Shown: piece by piece, positions 1 to 7,300 of the stretch | Layout: every line of letters begins with the position of its first letter | How positions within the stretch are numbered: the stretch's first letter is position 1 | Assembly: GCA_012515455.1 (NCBI GenBank) | Contig: JAAYYJ010000297.1 | Location: 1-12,417, forward strand | From: Oligosphaeraceae bacterium | GTDB taxonomy: Bacteria > Verrucomicrobiota > Lentisphaeria > Oligosphaerales > Oligosphaeraceae | Direction of reading: 5' to 3' | DNA: 12,417 bases | Made by a program: the position numbers and the translations under genes | The notes under the pieces: generated by a model | The model's database searches: none | The model's input: the letters and a program-made list of their open reading frames with translations, nothing else | Told to the model about the DNA's origin: nothing

Positions 1-1435
1 CCTGCTCGGCATCAAGATGGGCGAGATAAAGCCGGGCGCTGGAGCCTTCCGGCAGCAGGGGCTCGCTGGAGGGCGTCACGCAGTGCAGCACCGGCACTGC
101 GGTCGAACCCGGTTCGCTGACAATTGCATACATGCCGAGGATTTTCCGCTCGCCCCGCCAGACCGGCCTGAGACTGCGGTATTCCGGCACGGGCGGCTGC
201 AGGGTCTGCAGCTGCAGCTTAGCGCGCAGCAAGGCTGCGAAAGCCGGGCCGGCATTTGCCCCGGGGGCCGGGGGCATTTTTTCGCACAGCATGGCGCTGA
301 TGCTTTTGGCGCCGGGCAGATCGATGGTAAGGCCGGTCGGGGTAACAGTGTACTCTTCGGCGCTGAGCAGTTCCAGCGGCGGTTCTACCGGGTCAGACTT
401 ACCGAAGTAGTACTTGGTAAAGAAACCGTACATCGCCTCCCGCCCATCGAGGTGATAGCCATGCTCCCCGGGTCCCAAGTACAGCTGCAGGTTCTCCTCC
501 TGTCCCAATGCGCGGTAGATCTGCTGTGCTTCGGCGTAGCTTTCCCGCAGTCCCCGCAGATCGACGAAGTCGCGTTTCTGGCCGATCAGCAAACATGGCT
601 TGGGTGCGCCGGCGATCAGGAAATCCGGTCGGTCCCCGAGGCAGGCCCGCAATCCCGGGGGTGAGCTCTCGGCATCGGTGGCGATTTCATCTTTGAAGAT
701 CCAGGCGAGTTTATTCATGTGGCAGGACGGTGCGGCGATTTCGATGCGTTCTTCGAGCCCGAACAGGTAGTAGCTCATCTGTCCGCCACCGGAGTTGCCG
801 GTGACCGCGACCTTGCCGGGGCGGACTTCGGGGCGGGAGAGGAGGTAGTCAATCGCGCATTTGGCGTCATGGACATAATAATTGCACAGCAGTTCATCAT
901 TAAGGAGCAGCTGTTTGCCGAGCTGGTTGTGCTCCTGGGTCGCGCCTTTGACAAAGTCCGGATAACCGGGATTGCTGCTGCGGAATTGCAGCATCTCGCC
1001 CTGTCCTACCGGATCGACGAGAAAAACCGCAAAACCTTTGCGAGCCAAACCGAAAGAAAACTGCTGGTACTTGTCCTGCCCCTTGCCAATCTCCGCATGA
1101 CCGCATACTCCCAGGACGCCGGGCAGGCCGGACCCGGAACCGACGGCCCGGAAGAACAGCCCGGTGACAAAATGCCCGGGACGGCTCTGGAAATAAACCT
1201 TGTCCACCAGGACGCCATTTTTTTCCACGCAGCCGGTGACCACTGGCTGCAGCGGCGGCCGGGCGGGGAAAGCCCCGAAGACGGATTTCAGCCGCGCCTG
1301 CACTTTGGCGACATGCTGCCTGGCGCTGTCCGGGGAATCGACGGCTGAGAGTTCTTCGCGGCGCAGTTTTTCCACCCGATCGCTGAGGGCGGAATAATAG
1401 AAGAACATCGAGCTGGCATAGGGGATTTCATTCAT
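1..1435 (-). CDS. acetylxylan-esterase-like alpha/beta hydrolase, C-terminus off the left edge
   Basis: Translating the minus strand from the ATG at 1435 gives 478 codons with no stop before the window edge, so the 3' end is missing. The fold is alpha/beta hydrolase. A PGHFVTGL segment (residues 86-93) and a CGH-containing strand (111-113) precede DPVGQGE (141-147) and RPEVRPGKVAVTGNSGGG (201-218), with the nucleophile elbow serine at S215. Likely partners are an acid at D289 or D292 and H325 in GPGEHGYH. This pattern fits the large AXE1/dienelactone-hydrolase-like esterases common in polysaccharide degraders. About 130 further residues after 350 suggest an extra C-terminal domain. No signal peptide is visible, so it probably acts on an imported substrate in the cytoplasm. 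The start is supported by AGGA nine bases upstream. The substrate is unknown. It is not CE15-like, because the GCSRxG elbow is absent. Confidence 0.85.
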   Translation of the reverse strand, partial: MNEIPYASSMFFYYSALSDRVEKLRREELSAVDSPDSARQHVAKVQARLKSVFGAFPARPPLQPVVTGCVEKNGVLVDKVYFQSRPGHFVTGLFFRAVGSGSGLPGVLGVCGHAEIGKGQDKYQQFSFGLARKGFAVFLVDPVGQGEMLQFRSSNPGYPDFVKGATQEHNQLGKQLLLNDELLCNYYVHDAKCAIDYLLSRPEVRPGKVAVTGNSGGGQMSYYLFGLEERIEIAAPSCHMNKLAWIFKDEIATDAESSPPGLRACLGDRPDFLIAGAPKPCLLIGQKRDFVDLRGLRESYAEAQQIYRALGQEENLQLYLGPGEHGYHLDGREAMYGFFTKYYFGKSDPVEPPLELLSAEEYTVTPTGLTIDLPGAKSISAMLCEKMPPAPGANAGPAFAALLRAKLQLQTLQPPVPEYRSLRPVWRGERKILGMYAIVSEPGSTAVPVLHCVTPSSEPLLPEGSSARLYLAHLDAEQ

Positions 1436-1444
1436 GGCAAAATT

Positions 1445-1448
1445 TCCT
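1445..1448 (-). promoter_or_regulatory. ribosome binding site of the hydrolase gene
   Basis: The minus strand reads AGGA, then nine bases, then the ATG at 1435. This decides the start of the edge-truncated hydrolase. The gap between the thiamine pyrophosphokinase stop and this start (1436-1546) shows no convincing terminator or sigma70 promoter, so the hydrolase may be co-transcribed with the gene before it. Confidence 0.6.
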
Positions 1449-1546
1449 GTAAGAATTCTGGAGAAGCTGCGGTTTAAGGCGTAGCAGAGATTCCACCGGG
1501 AGGCAAAAGCAATGCCGGAAAACCACGGGTACGGCCGGACCTGGGG

Positions 1547-2203
1547 TCAGGGCAGCTCCGGAGAGGCCAGGAACAGCAGCAAGGGCCCGGGGCCGGAAAA
1601 ATCCAAGGTAAAGGAGCTGCCGCAGGCCTCGTTCAGGGTCGCCTGCCACCAGCGCGTCAACCGCATCTCCTGGAGAGGATAGCGCAATCCGGACGAGGTG
1701 ATGGCGGTATCAGGATGCAGGCTGAAGATGGAGACCTGCTGCCCGGCTTGGCAGGGGATGGTGCGCCGCCCTTGCACCGCCAGGAACTGCCCGTAATCGC
1801 TGATGATCTTCAGTTCCGGGGCCTGCACGCAGAAGTCCGCGAGCAACGAGATGTTCCCCAGAGTGTGATCTTCGCGCTTGCCGGTAGCGCCCAGGATCAG
1901 CAGATTGGTCCAGCCTCGGGACAGGCAATAGCGGAGCGCCTTGGACAAATCATTGCTCTCCTGCTCACTGACCCGCACCAGACGACCGGGCAATTGCCCG
2001 TCCAGCTCAGCGGGCAGGCTGTCGAGGTCTCCGACCACCAGATCCGGCTGCAGTCCGAACTGGAGCAGGTCTACAGCGGCACCGTCGCAGCAGATTATCC
2101 TTTGGGCTGCAAAGAGATAATGCTGGACAGCAGGGCGTTGGGGAAAATCGCCATGGGCCAGAATCACGGTAAAGGGCTCTGCCCTGGTTTGACCGGCAGT
2201 CAT
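1547..2203 (-). CDS. thiN: thiamine pyrophosphokinase
   Basis: The 218-residue product should transfer pyrophosphate from ATP to thiamine, giving thiamine diphosphate in the cytoplasm (EC 2.7.6.2). Family motifs appear in order: CDGAA near 39-43, GDLDS (58-62), the acidic/Asn-Asp segment SNDLSKAL (83-90), and GATGKREDH (105-113). The C-terminal thiamine-binding half has SIFSL (158-162) and SGLRYPL (171-177). The length is normal for bacterial TPKs. The ATG at 2203 is chosen because it overlaps the stop of the upstream ABC ATPase gene as ATGA, implying translational coupling; a longer in-frame reading to 2332 lies inside that gene and adds no family sequence. One oddity is that the usual Ser-Asn pair near the C-terminus reads Leu-Asn (LNEACG, 190-195). 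No TPP riboswitch was recognised upstream. Confidence 0.9.
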   Translation of the reverse strand: MTAGQTRAEPFTVILAHGDFPQRPAVQHYLFAAQRIICCDGAAVDLLQFGLQPDLVVGDLDSLPAELDGQLPGRLVRVSEQESNDLSKALRYCLSRGWTNLLILGATGKREDHTLGNISLLADFCVQAPELKIISDYGQFLAVQGRRTIPCQAGQQVSIFSLHPDTAITSSGLRYPLQEMRLTRWWQATLNEACGSSFTLDFSGPGPLLLFLASPELP

Positions 2204-3177
2204 TCTGGCACCCCCTGGCTTGAGGGTGCCAGTGCATGACAGGCCACTGTCCGGCCTTGGGCGGCGCACAACTTGGGGATTACTCTGGCGCAGACCGGCA
2301 AAGCCAGGGGGCAGCGGCTGCGGAACGCGCAACCGGCACCAGGCGCCGGCGACGCAACGAGGTCACCTTGCAGGTGCTGCGACCTGCTGCTGCGCCTGAC
2401 TCCGGGCAGCGGAATGGCGCTCAGCAACGCCCTGGTATAGGGGTGCTGCGGATCAGTCATAATCTGCTCACAGCTGCCGCATTCGACCAATTTTCCCAGG
2501 TACATCACCGCAATTCGCTGTGCCATCAGCCGCACCACGCTCAAGTCGTGGGAAATAAACAGATAGGACAGATTGTGTTTGCGGCGCAAGTCCAGCAGGA
2601 GATTGATTACTTGGGCCTGCACCGAGACATCCAGCGCACTGACCGGTTCATCGCAGACGATGAACTTGGGCTGCAACGAGAGCGCCCGGGCGATGCTGAT
2701 GCGCTGGCGTTGCCCGCCTGAGAATTCATGCGGGAAGCGGCACATTCCTTCCGGGTCCAGCCCGACCTCGAGCATCAGCCTGGCAGCGGCCTGTTTCCGG
2801 CTCTCCTGTCCCAGCAGACCGTGTTCGGCCAACCCCTCAGTAATCAGGTCCATGACCGTCAGGCGCGGATTCAAGGACGCGAACGGGTCCTGGAAAATCA
2901 TCTGCAGGTTGCGTCTGAGCGTCCGCAGCTGCTTGCCCCGCAAGGCACTGAGGTCCTGATTCTGGAAGCGCACCGCGCCGGAGCTGATTTTTTCCAGTCC
3001 CAGGACTGCCCTTCCGAAGGTAGTTTTGCCGCAGCCTGATTCGCCCACCAGCCCGACGGTCTCACCTTCCTTGATGCTGAGGCTGACGTCATCAACGGCG
3101 CGGACATAGCCGGCGACAGTATTGAAAACCCCGCGACGGATCGGGAACCATACTTTTATGGCCTCAACATCCAGCAT
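2200..3177 (-). CDS. OppF/DppF-type oligopeptide ABC transporter ATP-binding protein
   Basis: From the ATG at 3177 this is a 325-residue ABC ATPase with Walker A GESGCGKT (45-52), Q-loop Q96 in IFQDPFASLNP, signature FSGGQ (152-156), Walker B FIVCDE (172-177) and switch H210. The C-terminal extension begins HPYTRALLSAIP (245-256), the hallmark of the Opp/Dpp/nickel peptide subfamily. It also holds cysteines at 283, 289, 296 and 313 in the spacing seen in this subfamily, where related proteins bind an iron-sulfur cluster. It would power import of peptides or a similar solute at the inner membrane. No permease, second ATPase or binding protein adjoins it, so it is an orphan here. A TTG upstream at 3216 is rejected as a start because it falls in a terminator loop. 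The ribosome binding site at 3177 is weak. The final ATGA overlaps thiN. Confidence 0.88.
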   Translation of the reverse strand: MLDVEAIKVWFPIRRGVFNTVAGYVRAVDDVSLSIKEGETVGLVGESGCGKTTFGRAVLGLEKISSGAVRFQNQDLSALRGKQLRTLRRNLQMIFQDPFASLNPRLTVMDLITEGLAEHGLLGQESRKQAAARLMLEVGLDPEGMCRFPHEFSGGQRQRISIARALSLQPKFIVCDEPVSALDVSVQAQVINLLLDLRRKHNLSYLFISHDLSVVRLMAQRIAVMYLGKLVECGSCEQIMTDPQHPYTRALLSAIPLPGVRRSSRSQHLQGDLVASPAPGAGCAFRSRCPLALPVCARVIPKLCAAQGRTVACHALAPSSQGVPE

Positions 3178-3192
3178 GCAATCAATCCATTG

Positions 3193-3227
3193 AAAACAAA
3201 AGCCCCCGGGCTTCAACCCCCGAGGGC
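3193..3227 (-). terminator. intrinsic terminator between the SDR and ABC ATPase genes
   Basis: Read on the minus strand, GCCCTCGGG (3227-3219) pairs with CCCGGGGGC (3210-3202) across an eight-base loop. That makes nine base pairs including one G-U wobble, followed directly by TTTTGTTTTC. It would end the SDR transcript about 100 bases after its stop. The U-tract finishes only about 16 bases before the ATG of the ABC ATPase gene, leaving no space for a separate promoter downstream of it. Confidence 0.8.
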
Positions 3228-3262
3228 GACAACATCGGCAACCTGTTAGCAGCCCTTCAGTA

Positions 3263-3302
3263 CGACGGCCGGGCGGCGCGCTGCGGGCGGCCGGGGCCGT
3301 CG
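3263..3302. repeat. GC-rich inverted repeat downstream of the SDR gene
   Basis: CGACGGCC at 3263-3270 is perfectly inverted as GGCCGTCG at 3295-3302 around a very GC-rich 24-base spacer. No U-tract follows, so it is not a second intrinsic terminator by itself. It could protect the mRNA 3' end, help termination at 3193-3227, or be a protein-binding site. The remaining bases between the SDR stop and the ATPase start show nothing else recognisable. Confidence 0.5.
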
Positions 3303-3329
3303 GCCGGGGCAGTTGTCCATCCGGCTGTA

Positions 3330-4187
3330 TTACACGCCGGAATAAGCGCTGAACCCGCCGTCGATGGGGATGACCGTCCCGGTCACAAAACCGGCCCCCT
3401 GGTCACTGACCAGCCAGAGCAGAGCCCCAAGCAGGTCTTCCGGAGCGCCGAATTTCCCCATCGGGGTATGGGTGATGATCTTATGTGCTCTTGGGGTCAG
3501 GCTGCCGTCGGGGTTGGTCAGCAGCGCGCGGTTCTGATCCGTAAGGAAGAATCCCGGTGCGATGGCATTGACCCGCACCCCGACCGGGGCGAAATGCACC
3601 GCCAGCCATTGGGTAAAATTGCTCACCGCGGCTTTGGCCGCACTGTAGGCGGGGATTTTAGTCAGGGGGGTGAAAGCATTCATGGACGAGATATTGATGA
3701 CCACTCCGTGGCCATTCTGGGCCATGTCCCGGGTGAAGACCTGGGTCGGCAGCAGCGTGCCCAGGAAATTCAGGTTGAACACGAATTGGATGCCAGTGGG
3801 GTCGAGGTCATAGAATGTGACCAGAGAGGGGTCAGTATTGGCCAGCACTTCCTTGGTCAGAGTCTCCATCGAAGTGGTACCCTTAGGGTGGTTGCCGCCA
3901 GCGCCGTTGATCAGGATGTCGCAGGGGCCGAAAGCAGCCTTGATGGCTTTGTCAGCCTCCACGATGCTGGCCTTCTCCAAAACATTGCAGGCCACGCCGA
4001 TGGCTTGGCCGCCGTTGCTCTTGATGATCTCGGCCACCTTGGTGGCAGCTTCCAGGCGCAAATCGAGAATCGCGACTCTGGCACCGCATTCGGCCAGGGC
4101 TTCGGCCATGCCGCTGCAGAGGATTCCGCCTCCGCCGGTGACAATTGCGACCTTGCCGGACAAATCGATGCTAAACGGTACTGACAT
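3330..4187 (-). CDS. SDR-family D-mannonate oxidoreductase (fructuronate reductase)
   Basis: The 285-residue protein is a classical short-chain dehydrogenase. It has a Gly-rich TGGGGILCSG cofactor loop (18-27), D42 closing beta-2 (suggesting NAD rather than NADP), NGAGGNHP (94-101), and a catalytic S168-Y181-K185 set in ISSMNAF and YSAAK. The insert near 110-150 (FVFNLNFLGTLLPTQVF) and the tail IPIDGGFSAYSGV match the SDR-type D-mannonate oxidoreductases related to Bacillus YjmF. In that family the enzyme interconverts D-fructuronate and D-mannonate in hexuronate catabolism (EC 1.1.1.57). It would act in the cytoplasm. The ATG has a perfect AAGGAG six bases upstream. UxuA, UxuR and sugar transporters are not adjacent, so the pathway is inferred from family only. 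The start lies about 44 bases after a strong terminator, so its promoter is unclear. Confidence 0.87.
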   Translation of the reverse strand: MSVPFSIDLSGKVAIVTGGGGILCSGMAEALAECGARVAILDLRLEAATKVAEIIKSNGGQAIGVACNVLEKASIVEADKAIKAAFGPCDILINGAGGNHPKGTTSMETLTKEVLANTDPSLVTFYDLDPTGIQFVFNLNFLGTLLPTQVFTRDMAQNGHGVVINISSMNAFTPLTKIPAYSAAKAAVSNFTQWLAVHFAPVGVRVNAIAPGFFLTDQNRALLTNPDGSLTPRAHKIITHTPMGKFGAPEDLLGALLWLVSDQGAGFVTGTVIPIDGGFSAYSGV

Positions 4188-4193
4188 TGTACA

Positions 4194-4199
4194 CTCCTT
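4194..4199 (-). promoter_or_regulatory. strong Shine-Dalgarno site of the SDR gene
   Basis: AAGGAG on the minus strand sits six bases before the ATG at 4187. It is the best ribosome binding site in the window and fixes the start. The space between it and the upstream terminator U-tract (4231) holds only a poor TTGCCC...GATAAG promoter-like pair with 19-base spacing, which I do not call. Confidence 0.8.
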
Positions 4200-4230
4200 G
4201 TCTTATCTCTCGTTCACAGAAACACCGGGC

Positions 4231-4277
4231 AAAAAAACTTCGGCCGGAAGAGTCAGCATCCTGACCGCCCGGCCGAA
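4231..4277 (-). terminator. intrinsic terminator closing the pilus/secretin gene block
   Basis: On the minus strand TTCGGCCGG (4277-4269) pairs perfectly with CCGGCCGAA (4247-4239). An inner GTCAG/CTGAC stem with a GATG loop stacks on top. The hairpin is followed by G and then seven T (4237-4231). It lies about 70 bases after the secretin stop and is a textbook Rho-independent terminator. It also lies about 44 bases before the SDR start codon. Confidence 0.88.
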
Positions 4278-4349
4278 AAGAACAACCATAGGTGGGCAAA
4301 CAGCTGCAGTCGGCCACTGCCCTGCTTTTGGCAATGTCTCGCTTGGTTT

Positions 4350-7300
4350 TTAGTGTTTGAAGTCGTACAAGCCGCGGACCTCGTTGGCACGGACCGGCTG
4401 TCCGTCGGGTTTGACCAGCCTGACATTGACAAAGATCATCAGGTTAGTCTTCACGCCGCGCTCACCCTTGCTGGTGAACAGCCGTCCCAGCAGGGGCAGG
4501 CTGCCGAGCAGCGGGATTTTGTCTTCGAAGCGCTCGAGGCGTTCACCAATCATGCCGCCCAGGACCAGGGTCTCGTTGTCATAGACAATGACCTTGGTGT
4601 TGACCTGACGTTGGGAGAGGATGGGCATCTTCATCGGCACCACCAGGTTCACACCCTCCATAACCATCGAATAGCTGTAATCTTCCCAATCGACAAAATC
4701 GATCACCTGCGGCACCAGTTCGAGATCGACGGAATAACCGTCAGAAGAGACATTCGGGGTCACATCCAGAATCACGCCCAGCTCGGTCTCTTCACCGACC
4801 TCGGGAATGGACGGAGTATAGCTGGTCACGTTACCGGCATCACCGGTGTCGGTCTCGATTTCCGGCTCAGTCCAGCTTTCCGGGAAATAACGTATCTTGA
4901 CCATTTTCAGCTGGGCGGTCTTGCCACTGATGGTAGTGACCTTGGGCGAGGAGAGGACATCCGTATGGGTGGACTGCTGAATGGCATGAATCACGGTGGA
5001 GAAGGCATAATTGCCCAGGATGGTGTAGACTGAGAACAGACTGTCGTTGACCACTGTATCCGAGAAGAAGGTCTCGGCAAAACGCATTCCGGTGCTGAAA
5101 GTGGAGTCCTTGTCGATGCCCAGTTGGAAATTCGAGCCCTTATTTCCGAGGCCGGTGTTTTTTCCGTTAACCGCGCTATACAGATAGTGGTCGCCAGCTC
5201 CGGTACCGGAATTATAAGTGACTCCGCCGGCCTGCAGGTTCCATTCGAAGCCCAGGGTATCCATATCCGTCTGCACCACCTCGACAAACTTGGCCTCGAT
5301 GGTCACCTGGGGGGGGATTTCATTGATTTCTTCGAGAATGCGCCGAATCTGCTGATGCGCATCCGGGGTATGATGGACGATCAGCTTGCCAGTCCGGGCG
5401 AAGAGCTTCATCCGCGACCCTGTGACCATGGGCACACCCATTTCCGCGAACTCCTGCTGCACATCGACGAAGTAATCGTCATCGCCCTCCTCGTCGTCGT
5501 CATCATCATCATCATCATCATCGTCATCGCCGGAAGGCAGTTCCAGAGCACTCATTTTCGAGCGGGTGCGCCTGATGTCAAACAACCCGGCGGCGAGGGT
5601 GTAGTAGCGCGTCTCCATCTGATCCATCACGATGCTGCTGTGGGCGACCATCACCGCAGATTCCGCAACTTTCACTTTTAAGTTGTAGCCCAAGGCCAGA
5701 TAATTCAAGACCTCACGCGGGGTGACATTGCTGAGATTCAAGTTTACCGGCTTGTTCTCCAGGTCATCCGGCGGAGCTGCCGCCATCCCCCCGGCGTCAA
5801 GCGCACCGGGCGCAGTAGCGCCCGGCATGGCGCCGAAATCAGCGCCGAAATCAGCGCCAAAATCAGCGCCCACATCGGCGCCGAAATCGCCGCCCAGATC
5901 TTCGCCTGCGCCGCGAGTCTCGACAATGGTCGTCTGAGCGGCCTGGCTGGCGCTCATCGGAGTGAGCAGCGGGACGATATTCACACCCGTACCTTCTGGA
6001 TCGCTCTCTTTGATTTTCCGGGGCAGGATTTCATTGAGGACATCTTTCAAGGTGTCGTTGTCGAAGATGATCTTCGGCAACGTAATATTGTCGAGCTTCT
6101 TGTTGATGCCCTGGGAATCATCGGTACGCCGGATGGTCCTGCTGTCGAAGCCCTCGGCGGAACCGCTCATCAAGGGGGTCACCGGCTCTGACCAGCGCCA
6201 GCGGACCTCAGCCAGGCGCTCCTTCAGCATCGCCTCAAGCTTTACATCTGCGACTTTCTTCAATTCGTCATTGATGCGGGCGAGATTGCGGATCGCAGTC
6301 AGCTCAAACGGGTCTTCCAGAAGCACCTGCTCAAATTTCTCCCGTGCTTGAGCATAACGGCGGTTTTCCAGCAGCACCCGCCCCTCCTCCAGCAGCACCT
6401 TGATGGTATAATCACGAGTGGCGCCATCGGGGATGATTTGCCCCACCGCGGTGCTGTTTTTGAATTCCAGTTCGGTGCGCAATGCTTCCATGCGCCGGAT
6501 TAAAGAGGTGATGCGGTCGGCCAGGTCCGGATCCCGGGTGACATAGCCGCGTCCATATTCGACAGTCCTGGCCTTGGCCAGCTCTGCGGTCGCATTGTCA
6601 ATCTTGCCCGGGCCGTTATCCTGGGGATTCTTCTCCGCCTGCATGCGGAAAATCTTGGCTTTCTCCATGCAAATGAAAACCCGGTAATCCTCACAACGCT
6701 TGACAATCTCACGGGCGTCCTGATTCTGACCTTCCGCTAAATCAGATACTTTGCTCACTGCAGAGTTAATTTTCCGTTCCGTTTCCAGGAATGTCGCCAA
6801 AGCCTCATCCAGATGCCCGGCACTGAATTTTCGCCCGGCCTGCGAGACCATCTGCGCGGCATCCTTAACTGCTGCATCTGCTTCCTGGCATGCCAGCTGA
6901 GCCATATTCACCCGTTCTGCCCGCCGGATCCGCTCCTGTGTTTCCGCGACCAGGCTGCGGACCGTGGCAGCGCGCTCACGCAGAGCCTGGATGCGCGCCT
7001 GCAGGGCTTCGCCGCGTCCTTTCTCCGCCTCGCCGGCATCCTCGAGGTAGCGGCTGACAGCACGGTGGGCAAAATCAGCCATCCCTTTGAATTTGTCACA
7101 GAGGTCGGCACTTTCTTTAGCCTTGCCCTCTTCAATCATAGCCTCGGCTTGCTGCAGGAATTCCTGGGCCTGACTGCAATGATTCTCCGCTCTGAGGAAG
7201 ACCTCCTCCGGAGTCAGAGTATCGCTGCTGGCGAGCTGTTCCTGCTGTTTCAGCGCCTGTTCCTGCTTGCGCACCTCTTCTTCGCTTAACGCCTGTTCCT

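Noticed and set aside
17..664. Long plus-strand open frames opposite the hydrolase, such as 17-664 and 719-1348
   Set aside because: They are antisense to a continuous hydrolase frame with clear family motifs, and their translations show no recognisable domain.
1436..1546. Promoter or terminator between thiN and the hydrolase
   Set aside because: TTGCCT with 17-base spacing leads only to TACGCC, a poor -10, and no hairpin with a U-tract is present.
2204..2332. N-terminal extension of thiamine pyrophosphokinase to 2332
   Set aside because: The extra residues lie inside the ABC ATPase gene in another frame and have no TPK character; the ATGA-overlapping ATG is better.
3468..4184. 238-codon plus-strand frame antisense to the SDR
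   Set aside because: It mirrors the codon structure of a well-supported SDR gene and has no motif of its own.
5309..5316. Eight-G homopolymer in the secretin as a phase-variation switch
   Set aside because: It encodes a normal Ile-Pro-Pro-Gln stretch in frame. Eight bases is short, and similar G runs occur elsewhere in this GC-rich window without meaning.
5493..5528. CRISPR or microsatellite-type mobile repeat
   Set aside because: The repeat is a perfect codon repeat inside an open frame, without spacers.
5124..5681. Plus-strand frame with a run of Ile/Val that could pass for a membrane segment
   Set aside because: The Ile/Val run is the reverse complement of the poly-Asp repeat in the secretin, so the hydrophobicity is an artefact.
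5722..5937. Plus-strand small protein with APKS repeats
   Set aside because: It is the antisense reading of the secretin GADF repeats, with no independent support.
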